From Hallerella succinigenes (lineage in GTDB: Bacteria > Fibrobacterota > Fibrobacteria > Fibrobacterales > Fibrobacteraceae): a stretch of DNA of 64,000 nucleotides. The position numbers and the translations under genes are program-made. Positions 44,406 through 52,936 of the stretch are shown here, in pieces (position 1 is the first letter of the stretch; each line of letters opens with the position of its first letter). A model generated the notes under the pieces. That model searched no databases. It was not told the DNA's origin and was given only the letters and a program-made list of their open reading frames with translations. The stretch covers positions 434,001-498,000 of the forward strand of contig NZ_PGEX01000001.1 of NCBI RefSeq assembly GCF_002797675.1, given 5' to 3'.

Positions 44406-44678
44406 ATGAGTACAGTAGCAAAAAATTTCCGTATTGATTCCAGATTAAACGAACAGGCCACCGACTTGTTCAATCGCCTAGGACTTTCCATGTCGCAGGC
44501 ATTTTCCCTTTTCTTGCAACAGGCGGTTTTGCACCGTGGCCTCCCTTTCAAGATAGAACTTCCTCGATATTCGACGGAGCTGATAGCCGCTATTGAAGAG
44601 GCTAAGGAATTAGAGTCAAATCCCCATACAAAACGAAATACAGACATGGACGAAATGTGGGCTGATTTAGACAAATGA
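44406..44678 (+). CDS. RelB/DinJ-family antitoxin
   Basis: 90 aa from MSTVAKNFRIDSRLNEQATD. The N-terminal ribbon-helix-helix of the RelB/DinJ family is clear (FNRLGLSMSQAFSLFLQQAV; RGLPFKIELPRYS). The acidic C-terminal part (KRNTDMDEMWADLDK) would wrap the toxin. Its TGA overlaps the ATG of the toxin gene (ATGA), the usual coupling. An in-frame upstream start at 44337 would read through the operator sites and is less likely. Confidence 0.85.
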   Translation: MSTVAKNFRIDSRLNEQATDLFNRLGLSMSQAFSLFLQQAVLHRGLPFKIELPRYSTELIAAIEEAKELESNPHTKRNTDMDEMWADLDK

Positions 44679-44860
44679 TATACGAAGTTATTTGGACTAG
44701 TCGCTTCAAGAAGTCTTACAAGCGTTGCCAAAAGAGAAGACTTCCGATGCAGGAACTGAAGGATGTCGTTGAAAAACTTCGCAACGATGTTCCTCTTGAA
44801 GAAAAATTTCAGGATCATGAATTGTCTGGAATCTTTTCTAAAACCTCCACACGTCCCTAG
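44675..44860 (+). pseudogene. YafQ-family mRNA interferase, truncated
   Basis: 61 aa, about two-thirds of the usual 90 or so. The N-terminus is typical: VIWTSRFKKSYKRCQKRRLP and QELKDVVEKLRNDVPLEEKF, up to the conserved DHELSG. After GIF the sequence becomes KTSTRP and stops. The catalytic His-containing C-terminal half of the family (RECHI..DWLLIY) is absent, so the toxin should be inactive. The following DNA, read on the - strand (44945 to 44848), gives a protein-like stretch (MFGTWIRRDHGFYRLFDHDI). This suggests the 3' end was replaced by foreign DNA rather than lost by a point mutation. Confidence 0.75.
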
Positions 44861-45040
44861 GGATTTTCTTGAAAGTGATGTCGTGGTCGAAGAGGCGATA
44901 GAATCCATGGTCCCTACGTATCCAAGTTCCAAACATGGAGTTTAATACTCTTACAAGCGAAAAAAAAATAAATTTATAGATATTTTTTCAACACAATCGG
45001 CTTAAAACATTAGATTAATAAAAAGAGCCGGAGGTCATTT

Positions 45041-45241
45041 ATGAGTTGGGAATGCCGCTATCTAGACGAAACGCACTGCAACAAACGCAACAAGGAATGC
45101 AACCCGGGAGACCGTGGATGTGTCCTCGAAGGCAGATTTTTCTTTCCATTTGACGAAACCAAAAATAAGTCCAAGCACTCTGCCCAAACCACCAAAAAAT
45201 CCGCCACCAAAACCGCCGAGAGCAAACCTGTAAACGAATAA
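45041..45241 (+). CDS. Small Cys-rich protein
   Basis: 66 aa starting with MSWECRYLDETHCNKRNKEC, then NPGDRGCVLEGRFFFPF, and ending in a Lys/Ser/Thr-rich tail. Four Cys in the first 30 residues (C-x7-C-x6-C-x6-C) could bind metal. GGAGGT lies seven bases before the ATG. I recall similar short 'MSW.CRY' proteins in Deltaproteobacteria and relatives, with no known function. The antisense frames here are shadows. Confidence 0.65.
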   Translation: MSWECRYLDETHCNKRNKECNPGDRGCVLEGRFFFPFDETKNKSKHSAQTTKKSATKTAESKPVNE

Positions 45242-45383
45242 AACGAAAAATGTTCGTGTTCCCCAAAACACGCGAGTGTATTTCCTATCACACCCAAAAG
45301 GAAGTCCCCCTTTACAAAAAAGACCTAAAAGAGCATCTTTGTTGTTACACAACCAAACAGTCTTATTATATAGGAGACATCCA

Positions 45384-46157
45384 ATGTTCAAGAAAATCGC
45401 ACTCGCTGTAGCACTCGTTGCTGCAACTAGCTTTGCTACCTGGGATTACTACAAAGTTCCGGAAGCCGGAAAAGGTCAGGTCAAGGGCCAGTTCAAGTAC
45501 GACACCGACGATCCGTGGTCCGGCTGGGGCATCAATGCAAGCGCTCGCTACGTGGTGATTCCGAACTTGGAACTTTCTCTCCGCGGTCTCGGCATTGCTT
45601 CTTGGGAAGACGACGACTCTGACGCCGACGGCTTTGGCATCACGGACTTCACTTTCGGCGTCCGCTATGCGATTATGCCGATCGTCAACGTCTTTGTGGA
45701 CATGAACCTCCCGATCGGTGACGAAGACGAAGGAACCTACATCGGTACGGATGAATGGGGTTTTTACTTCGGCGGTCAGTTCACTTCCGATCAGTTCCTC
45801 AAGAACTTGACCGTCGGTGCTGAAGTCGGCACTTATTGGGGCTTTGAACACAACGACTACGATCCGGGTCTCGTTCTTACAACCGGCGTGGAAGCTGGCT
45901 ACTTCATCGAACAGATTGGTCTTACCCCGTTCGTCGGTTCTGAATTCAAGTACAAGCTTACGGATGACGAATACGATCCGGCTAACAAAGCAGCACACTG
46001 GAAAGACAACCAAGGTGACACTCAGTTTAACTTCTGGGTTGGCGCAGCTTACGGCATCAATGACCGTATGACGGTTGACGCTCAGATCAAATTCCGTTCT
46101 GGCGACATCGACGGTGATGCTTTCCACACCGAAGCTAACTATACCTTCAGCTTCTAA
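45384..46157 (+). CDS. Outer-membrane beta-barrel protein
   Basis: 257 aa from MFKKIALAVALVAATSFAT, a signal peptide, preceded by AGGAGA. The mature part is a series of alternating amphipathic strands with aromatic girdles (GWGINASARYVVIPNLELSL; ITDFTFGVRYAIMPIVNVFV) and ends in FHTEANYTFSF, with the terminal Phe needed for barrel insertion. There is an Asp-rich loop (WEDDDSDADGFG). It is probably a porin-like or small OmpW/transporter-type barrel; the substrate is unknown. Codon bias suggests high expression. Confidence 0.78.
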   Translation: MFKKIALAVALVAATSFATWDYYKVPEAGKGQVKGQFKYDTDDPWSGWGINASARYVVIPNLELSLRGLGIASWEDDDSDADGFGITDFTFGVRYAIMPIVNVFVDMNLPIGDEDEGTYIGTDEWGFYFGGQFTSDQFLKNLTVGAEVGTYWGFEHNDYDPGLVLTTGVEAGYFIEQIGLTPFVGSEFKYKLTDDEYDPANKAAHWKDNQGDTQFNFWVGAAYGINDRMTVDAQIKFRSGDIDGDAFHTEANYTFSF

Positions 46158-46178
46158 TTCTAAGTTTATTGTGATTTC

Positions 46179-46211
46179 AAAAAAGACCGGCACACACTGC
46201 CGGTCTTTTTT
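46179..46211. terminator. Bidirectional terminator between the barrel gene and priA
   Basis: AAAAAGACCGGC and GCCGGTCTTTTT form a 12-bp stem with a 7-nt loop, with A and T runs on both sides, between two convergent genes. Confidence 0.85.
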
Positions 46212-46227
46212 GTGGAAAAATTGAAAT

Positions 46228-48270
46228 TTACTGCGGGTCGATATTGATGCGAATTTCGAGATCTTCGGGCAGCGTCATCAGGGACTTGCGGATATCGACT
46301 GCATTCGACGCCTTTAATAAAAGGTGCATCCAGTACGTGCCGCGAACCTGCGGAATATAAGAATCCACCGGTCCAAGAACTTCCAAAGATTGATTCCGAG
46401 ATAAAACTTCCGCAAAGGCTTCTGCCTTCTGAATCAAAAAGTTGTAATCCTGATGACCGACTTCGACTGTCGCGACTTTGGCATACGGCGGATAATGTGC
46501 ATCCAGGCGAGATTCGAGTTCCCACTCCGCAAAGCCTGCGTAATCGTGGGCAATAGCAAAATGGATGATCGGATCCTCGGAATTGTTCGTTTGCAAAATC
46601 ACACGCCCGCCTTCGCGAGCGCGCCCCGCGCGTCCCGAAGTTTGGCTTAAAAGTTCAAAGAGCCTTTCCCCAGCCCGAAAGTCCGGCACGCCCGCGCCGG
46701 AATCGGCGCCCACGACGCCCACGAGTTGGACGCCGGGGAAATCGTGGCCTTTCGCCACGATTTGCGTGCCCAGCAGAATGGAATACTTGCGTTCGCGGAA
46801 ATCCGAAAGAATCTGTTCTGCTGCACCGACATTCGCGGTCGTGTCACGGTCCATGCGAATGGTCTTTGCATCGGGAATCCATTCCGCGATTTCCTCTTCG
46901 AGTTTTTCGATTGCCCCGCCCGCGAATTCATATTCCGGAGATCCGCATTCCGGGCATGCCATATTCAGCGGAAAGAGCCTTCCGCAATAGTGGCAAAGAA
47001 GACCGTTGTACTGCTTATGGTAAACGAGGGGAACCTTGCATTCCGGACAACTGAACGTGTTACCGCATTCCGCACAAATTCGCGACTTGGAATAACCACG
47101 ACGATTCATGAGCACAATCGCCTGATCGCCCTTTTGCACTGTTTCCGTGAGCGCTTCGCGCAGTTCCGTCGAAAGAAGGAGCGACGAATCCTGTAAACGC
47201 ACTTTCTTCTTCATATCGACAATTTTCACATTCGGAAGCGCCGTTTCCGTCGCCCGTTTCGAAAGCACCAGGTAGTCGATCTTTTTGTTTTTGGCGGCAC
47301 AGTACGTTTCCAGTGCCGGAGTCGCGCTGCCGAGCAAAACAAGCCCGCCGTATTTAGCCGCTTCATGGAACGCAATGCTCCTCGCGTGATAACGCGGCGC
47401 CGGGTCTTCCTGCTTGTAAGAGCTGTCATGCTCTTCGTCCATCACTACCAAATCATAATCAAATGGCGAAAGGATCGCACTCCGCGTTCCGATGACAATC
47501 GAAGCCTTGCCCGAAAGAATCGAAACCCATGCGGCCCGTTTTTTAGGTGCCGAAAGCGCCGAATGGATTACAGGAATATCAAAGCCCAGGAACTCGGCAA
47601 AACGCATCGCCGTTTGCGGTGCAAGGCCGATTTCCGGTACAAGAACCAGCACCTTTTTGCCCGCAGCCAAGGCGCGCTTGCAAAGTTCCATATAAACGCG
47701 GGTCTTTCCGCTGCCCGTCACGCCGTGCAAAAGCGCGCCGCGAAATCCTTCCTTTTGCAAAAGCAGTTCCAAAAGTTTTTCAAGGGCGGAATTCTGCTCT
47801 TCGGTCAACGGAGGCAATTCGGGCGCAGATGTCAGAGGCTTGTCTTCCGGAGCGTTCCCCTGGGAAGCTTCAAAAAACACCGCGTCCAAATATTTTTCAA
47901 AGTCCTTCGGCAAAAAGATGTTCAAGGCCTGCTGTTGCGTCGAAAGGTAGTAGCGCGAAGTCCATTCGAGCTTTTCCATAAAACGTTCACTAAAAACGTA
48001 GCCCGAAGCATGGGGAAAAGCTGTTTTCGCCTTCGCAAAGGCAGGTTTTTCCGAAATCACCCGGGAGACAACGCCCAAAGTCGGCTTCCGATGGGAAAGC
48101 TGTACCCAAACGACACTTCCCCGCTGCAGAACAACCCCTTCCGGGACCGCATAAGTGAAGATCATGGGCGAAAGCGGAACGATTACTTCACAGAAAGCCG
48201 AAAACAGCCCGCAATCTTTTGCGACCGCGATTTTCTCCGGTGGGACAGTCTTCGGAATTCTCTTTGCCAT
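46228..48270 (-). CDS. priA: Primosomal protein N', replication restart helicase
   Basis: 680 aa. PriA reloads the replisome at stalled forks. After an N-terminal DNA-binding domain (FCEVIVPLSPMIFTYAVPEG), the superfamily 2 helicase carries Walker A LLHGVTGSGKTRVYMEL and the DEEH box VMDEEHDSSYKQEDPAPRYH. The zinc-binding insert has its eight Cys (RICAECGNTFSCPECKVPL; LCHYCGRLF; CPECGS), followed by QTSGRAGRAREGG. The length is normal. Confidence 0.95.
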   Translation of the reverse strand: MAKRIPKTVPPEKIAVAKDCGLFSAFCEVIVPLSPMIFTYAVPEGVVLQRGSVVWVQLSHRKPTLGVVSRVISEKPAFAKAKTAFPHASGYVFSERFMEKLEWTSRYYLSTQQQALNIFLPKDFEKYLDAVFFEASQGNAPEDKPLTSAPELPPLTEEQNSALEKLLELLLQKEGFRGALLHGVTGSGKTRVYMELCKRALAAGKKVLVLVPEIGLAPQTAMRFAEFLGFDIPVIHSALSAPKKRAAWVSILSGKASIVIGTRSAILSPFDYDLVVMDEEHDSSYKQEDPAPRYHARSIAFHEAAKYGGLVLLGSATPALETYCAAKNKKIDYLVLSKRATETALPNVKIVDMKKKVRLQDSSLLLSTELREALTETVQKGDQAIVLMNRRGYSKSRICAECGNTFSCPECKVPLVYHKQYNGLLCHYCGRLFPLNMACPECGSPEYEFAGGAIEKLEEEIAEWIPDAKTIRMDRDTTANVGAAEQILSDFRERKYSILLGTQIVAKGHDFPGVQLVGVVGADSGAGVPDFRAGERLFELLSQTSGRAGRAREGGRVILQTNNSEDPIIHFAIAHDYAGFAEWELESRLDAHYPPYAKVATVEVGHQDYNFLIQKAEAFAEVLSRNQSLEVLGPVDSYIPQVRGTYWMHLLLKASNAVDIRKSLMTLPEDLEIRINIDPQ

Positions 48271-48403
48271 GACCCAAAAATAGCTCTTTTAGCGAATTTC
48301 AGCTTTTTTTCTGCATTTCGTTTGCACTTATCTTTTGCTTTTATTTAGATTAAATCTAGCTCAAACGCGCCCCGCGGCGCGAATTGAATTTGGAGAACAC
48401 TTT

Positions 48404-51271
48404 ATGGGACTTTTTGATTTATTTAAACCCAAATGGCAGAAATCTGATGTGGAAGTGCGCAAAGACGCTGTCATCAAATTGAACGCAAACAATCAGAGTG
48501 CGATTGAAACCGTTGCTCTGTCCGATACGGATTCGGAAATTCGGGGAATTGCGATTCGAAAACTCGAAAGCAAGGAAGTCCTGCAAAAAGTCATTGATTC
48601 AGAAACCGATGCTTCAAACAAGCGCGACGCTGAAAACCGTCTTCTTGAAAAACTGGCCGACCATTTGAAAAACTTCCGCGAAGTCGTGACTCCGAATGAA
48701 CTTGAAGCCGTAGCCAAGGTGGCAAACTCCCGCTTTGTCGATGACCTTCTCAAGTCCATGCCGAGCTCGGAACTTCGCTTGGCACTCGTCCAGATTTCGA
48801 CCCGCCAAAGCTCGCTCGAATATGTCGCCTTGAAAGATCTCAAGACCGACGTTGCCATGGCGGCCTTAGAACGCGTGGAACGCGCCAACATGCTGCAGAA
48901 CATTTTCCAGAATTCCCGTCACACGGTTGTCCGTCAAAAGGCCGGCGAAAAACTCCGCGAACTCGAAAAGAACGGGAAAACCGAAGACGACCAGAAGAAT
49001 GACACAACCATTTTGTTCCGCAAGCGTGAAGCCATTCTCCAACAAGCCCAACGCATTTCCGACTCCAAAAACTTCATGGAGAACGAAGCGGAATTCGAAA
49101 ACATTCTCCAAGCCGCCAAGGAACTCGGCATGGGTCCTGCCCAAGCTGAGCTCGACCGTATCACCGACACCTACCATCTGCGTCGCAAGGCAGAACTGTC
49201 CCGCATTGAAAAGGCTAACGCCGAAGCCCATGCAAAGACCGATCTGCAGAAGCGTTTGGAAAGCATTCTCGCCGAAATCGACAAGCTGATGGAAGGTAAT
49301 CTGGATGAAAACAGAGACCAGCTCAATCTTCTGATTGCAAGCTTCAAGGCTCAGAGTTCCAAGGCAGATAACGCCATGCTCAACCTTTTCAAGATGTCGA
49401 TGGATCGCTACAACCAGCTGACCGAACAGTCGACTGAAGAAAGCGAAGAAGATGAAGAATCCAAAGCAAGCCGCGAAGAAATTCTCGCCCAGCTCAAGGT
49501 TCTCGCCGAAGCCGACGACACTTCCAAGGCAGTCGAACACAAAGTCAAGGTTCTCGCCCGCGCCTGGGAAAAGCTCCCGGTCATGGAAGGCGATGATCCG
49601 GAACTGCAAAACTATAACGCTCTCCGCAATAAGCTGACCGAAAAGTTCAACGCCCAGCACGAAGCCGACGAAAAGATTTTCAACGAAAACTCGGAAAAGC
49701 TCCGTGCCATCATCGACGAAGTCAAGAAGATCGACGACAACAATGACTTCAAGGTCATTTCCCAGAAGCTCCGCGACTCATACAAGCGCTGGAAAGAAAT
49801 CGTCGTCGACGACAAATACCGCTACAAGGAAATTTGGAAGGAATACCAGGACGCGACTTCCCGCTTTAAGGAAATGCAGGAATGGGAATCTTGGCACAAC
49901 GAAAATGACCGTGAAGCTCTTCTCGAAGAAATGGTCGCTCTTTCCAAGGAAGAACCGAGTAAGGATGTCCTCTTAAAGCTTCGCACCTATGCGAACCAGT
50001 GGAAGACCGCCGGTCCTGTTTCCACAGCCCGTTTAAACGAATTCCGCGACAAGTTCCGCGCCCTCTTCGAAGAAATTATGAAGAAGTGCGAACCGATCAT
50101 CCAGGAACAGGAAGAGGAACGCGAAAAGAACCTCGCCCTGAAGGAAGAAATTTGCCAGCAGATAGAAGAACTCGCCAAGGAAAGCGATGAAAACTGGCGC
50201 GACAAGTACAAGACTATGCAGGAACTCCAGGAAAAGTGGAAAACCATCGGCATGGTCCCGAAGGACAACGTCCAGGCGATCTGGAATCGTTTCCGCACCG
50301 CAGAAAACGCCTTCTTTGCCAAGCACAAGGAATTTGTGAAGCAAGAAGACTTCGTCCGCGAAGAAAACTACCAGAAGAAAGTGGCTCTTTGCGAAAAGGC
50401 AGAAAAGCTCGCCACCTCGAACGATTGGAATGCGACATCAAATGAATTCCGCAACCTTCAGGAAGATTGGAAGAATATCGGCCCTGCACCGCGCTCCAAG
50501 TCCGAAGAAATCTGGGCCCGTTTCCGCACAGCTTGTGACGGTTTCTTTGACCGCAAGCGTTCGCACTTCGAAGAACTCGATTCCGAAAAGGCAAAGACTT
50601 TGGCCGCAAAGGAAGCCCTTTGCGCAAAGCTCGAAGCGCTGAACTTTGACCCGACGGATCCGGAAACCGTAAAAGCGATGGAAGAAGGTGCCGAAGAATG
50701 GAAGAAGCTCGGCATGGTTCCCAAGGACAAGATCGAAGAAATCTGGAACCGCTACAGCGCGATCCTCGACAAGTTCGCTGCCAAGCGAGCCGAAGTCGAC
50801 CCGGAATACAAAAAAACCGCAGCAGAAGCGAAATCCAAGAAGGAGTCGATGATTACGACCGTTTCTAAGCTCATGGAAACCGCAGGTTCCAACCAGAGCG
50901 CAGATGCCGTCAAGAATCTGCAATCCGAATGGAACGCCCTTCCGCGTTGTGGCGCCGAAGAACAGGAACTTTACAAGAAGTTCCGTTCGATCTGCGATGA
51001 ATTCTTTACCCGTCGCCGTGACCAGCTGGATATCCAGGAACAGGCTCGCGAAAACAATCTGCAGAGCAAGCTCCGCCTTTGCGAAGAAGCCGAACGTTTG
51101 CTCGATGGATTGACCGACGAAAACCGTCGTGACGCGATGAATGAAGTCAAACAGCTCCGCCGTCACTGGCGCGAGATCGGCGCAGTGCCTCGAAAGGAAT
51201 CCGATAAGATTTGGAACCGATTCAATTCCGCGTGTGATGCTATCTTTGGCAAAAAACCGGAAGCAGAATAG
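48404..51271 (+). CDS. DUF349 repeat protein
   Basis: 955 aa from MGLFDLFKPKWQKSDVEVRK; TGGAGA lies nine bases before this ATG. An N-terminal HEAT-like helical part (about 1-190) is followed by long charged helices and a series of DUF349 units, each with a W..IG.(V/A)P..K core: ELQEKWKTIGMVPKDNVQ, NLQEDWKNIGPAPRSKSE, EEWKKLGMVPKDKIEE, and QLRRHWREIGAVPRKESD near the end. DUF349 proteins are cytoplasmic, coiled and of poorly known function; some are linked to ribosome or RNA biology. The gene is followed two bases later by the TsaC/Sua5 gene, so the two are an operon. Confidence 0.85.
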   Translation: MGLFDLFKPKWQKSDVEVRKDAVIKLNANNQSAIETVALSDTDSEIRGIAIRKLESKEVLQKVIDSETDASNKRDAENRLLEKLADHLKNFREVVTPNELEAVAKVANSRFVDDLLKSMPSSELRLALVQISTRQSSLEYVALKDLKTDVAMAALERVERANMLQNIFQNSRHTVVRQKAGEKLRELEKNGKTEDDQKNDTTILFRKREAILQQAQRISDSKNFMENEAEFENILQAAKELGMGPAQAELDRITDTYHLRRKAELSRIEKANAEAHAKTDLQKRLESILAEIDKLMEGNLDENRDQLNLLIASFKAQSSKADNAMLNLFKMSMDRYNQLTEQSTEESEEDEESKASREEILAQLKVLAEADDTSKAVEHKVKVLARAWEKLPVMEGDDPELQNYNALRNKLTEKFNAQHEADEKIFNENSEKLRAIIDEVKKIDDNNDFKVISQKLRDSYKRWKEIVVDDKYRYKEIWKEYQDATSRFKEMQEWESWHNENDREALLEEMVALSKEEPSKDVLLKLRTYANQWKTAGPVSTARLNEFRDKFRALFEEIMKKCEPIIQEQEEEREKNLALKEEICQQIEELAKESDENWRDKYKTMQELQEKWKTIGMVPKDNVQAIWNRFRTAENAFFAKHKEFVKQEDFVREENYQKKVALCEKAEKLATSNDWNATSNEFRNLQEDWKNIGPAPRSKSEEIWARFRTACDGFFDRKRSHFEELDSEKAKTLAAKEALCAKLEALNFDPTDPETVKAMEEGAEEWKKLGMVPKDKIEEIWNRYSAILDKFAAKRAEVDPEYKKTAAEAKSKKESMITTVSKLMETAGSNQSADAVKNLQSEWNALPRCGAEEQELYKKFRSICDEFFTRRRDQLDIQEQARENNLQSKLRLCEEAERLLDGLTDENRRDAMNEVKQLRRHWREIGAVPRKESDKIWNRFNSACDAIFGKKPEAE

Positions 51272-51273
51272 AT

Positions 51274-52245
51274 ATGTTCCCTCCTTGGACTACTCCTGAA
51301 GCCGCCGCAGAAATTCTGAAAAACGGCGGTGTCGTGGCTATACCCACGGAAACAGTTTACGGGCTCGCAGGCAACGCCTACGATCCCAAGGCACTAGCCA
51401 AAATTTTCGAAGCGAAAAAGCGCCCACACTTCGATCCTTTGATTGTGCACATTTCGGCAATCGAAGAATTGTCAAATGTCGCGCTCGAAGTTCCAGAAGT
51501 GGCAAAGAAGCTCGCCAAAGCCTATTGGCCAGGCCCCATGACCTTGGTCCTGCCGAAAAAGGATTGCATTCCGGACCTCGCGACAAGCGGTCTTCCGACC
51601 GTAGCCGTTCGATTCCCGAACCATCCGATTGCGCAGAAGATTATTCGTTTGGCAGGCGTTCCTCTTGCCGCTCCGAGCGCAAACCTTTTCCAGCATGTGA
51701 GTCCGACAACGGCACAGCATGTGGCGGAACAGCTCGGCAATGTAATCGATGGCATTGTGGACGGAGGCTCCTGTGGCGTCGGTGTGGAAAGCACCATCAT
51801 TTCTTTCCCCGAAGACAAACCCGTCATTTTGAGACCAGGCGGAATTACGCCGGAAATGGTGGAAGCCGTTGCCGGATCGGTGACCATTCACGAGTCCAAG
51901 TCGAATCCAAAAGGTCCGATGCTCGCTCCGGGCATGATCGACAGACATTACCGTCCGCAGGTTCCGCTCTACTACGGAGCCGTTCCAAAAAATGCCAAGA
52001 TTCCTTCGGAAACAGTCCGCATCGCCTTTGGAAGTCAGGAATCCGTGATTCCGCCGACGGTGAACCTGTCCGCATCGGGAGACTTAAAAGAAGCGGCTGC
52101 GAATTTGTACGCATTCATGCGTCAGATGGACAAGCCCGGTGTGGAATTGATTTTAGTGGACCCGATTCCGAACGAAGGTTTGGGGGTCGCTTGCAACGAC
52201 CGTCTTAAAAGGGCGGCAGTTCGCCAGTTGCCCGAATCGTTTTAG
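51274..52245 (+). CDS. L-threonylcarbamoyladenylate synthase (Sua5/YrdC/YwlC)
   Basis: 323 aa. It makes threonylcarbamoyl-AMP for the t6A modification at position 37 of tRNAs that read ANN codons. The YrdC domain is clear: GGVVAIPTETVYGLAGNAYD, IFEAKKRPHFDPLIVHI, YWPGPMTLVLPKK, and PLAAPSANLFQHVSPTTAQH. The extra C-terminal 120 residues form the Sua5 domain (LAPGMIDRHYRPQVPLYYG). Its 3' end overlaps the convergent VanX-like gene by 41 bp. Confidence 0.93.
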   Translation: MFPPWTTPEAAAEILKNGGVVAIPTETVYGLAGNAYDPKALAKIFEAKKRPHFDPLIVHISAIEELSNVALEVPEVAKKLAKAYWPGPMTLVLPKKDCIPDLATSGLPTVAVRFPNHPIAQKIIRLAGVPLAAPSANLFQHVSPTTAQHVAEQLGNVIDGIVDGGSCGVGVESTIISFPEDKPVILRPGGITPEMVEAVAGSVTIHESKSNPKGPMLAPGMIDRHYRPQVPLYYGAVPKNAKIPSETVRIAFGSQESVIPPTVNLSASGDLKEAAANLYAFMRQMDKPGVELILVDPIPNEGLGVACNDRLKRAAVRQLPESF

Positions 52246-52936
52246 ACGGTATCGCGTTAAAATGCCACCATTCAGAACTGAGCGGGAGAAATCCCGCTTT
52301 TTTCATAATGCGCTTGAGAAGTCTGCGATTTTCAATCTGGAATTCCTGAAGGAAGCCATTTTTCAAAGCATCCGCTTCGCCCTGTTCCCCGGCGCGGCTT
52401 TCAAAGGAATCAAAGTCCGTCCCCATGTCGAGAGCGTTCCCTTTTTCATCGGCAATCGTCAAATCGAGAGCGTATCCGAAGTTGTGCACACTACCGCGCT
52501 TGGGATTAGAGACAAAGTCGCTAAAAGGGGTTCCCGCTACGGTCTGCCGTAACAGAGCCTGAGCGTAAACAGGGCGCGCAGCGTCGTAAACAATGAAGCG
52601 GTAACCCGGTTTTTCTTGTTGCAATAAACGGATTGCCTTGCGGAGTTTCTGAGCTGCCATCGTCTTTAAATAAGCGCGTTTTGCCCCGCAGTATAAATCG
52701 TGCCCCGTCACATTCTGAAAGGTTCCATACCGCATGTCCAGAGTCATATGGGGAAACCGTGAAATGTCCACGTAAGACGTATCGCTTTTCACATAAGCTT
52801 CCCACTTGGCATAAGCCGAACAATACCGCAAAGGCTTGGCCGGATGACGCGGTTCAAAAACAGATTTCCCGCTGTCTTCTGCCGCAAAAGAAATCCCGAT
52901 CAGCAGAAGAAGGATTCCGAGAATCTTAAATGGCAA
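52205..52936 (-). CDS. VanX-type D-alanyl-D-alanine dipeptidase (M15D)
   Basis: 243 aa if started at TTG 52936, which gives a signal peptide (LPFKILGILLLLIGISFA) and overlaps the upstream gene's stop by 11 bases. A longer frame from 53059 would run through that gene and is unlikely. The zinc site and core of the M15D family are visible: MTLDMRYGTFQNVTGHDLYC, IVYDAARPVYAQ, SVHNFGYALDLTIADEKG, FDSFESRAGE and SSEWWHFN. It would cleave D-Ala-D-Ala or similar dipeptides in the periplasm, more likely for recycling or wall turnover than for vancomycin resistance, since no van genes are nearby. Confidence 0.85.
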   Translation of the reverse strand: MPFKILGILLLLIGISFAAEDSGKSVFEPRHPAKPLRYCSAYAKWEAYVKSDTSYVDISRFPHMTLDMRYGTFQNVTGHDLYCGAKRAYLKTMAAQKLRKAIRLLQQEKPGYRFIVYDAARPVYAQALLRQTVAGTPFSDFVSNPKRGSVHNFGYALDLTIADEKGNALDMGTDFDSFESRAGEQGEADALKNGFLQEFQIENRRLLKRIMKKAGFLPLSSEWWHFNAIPSKTIRATGELPPF

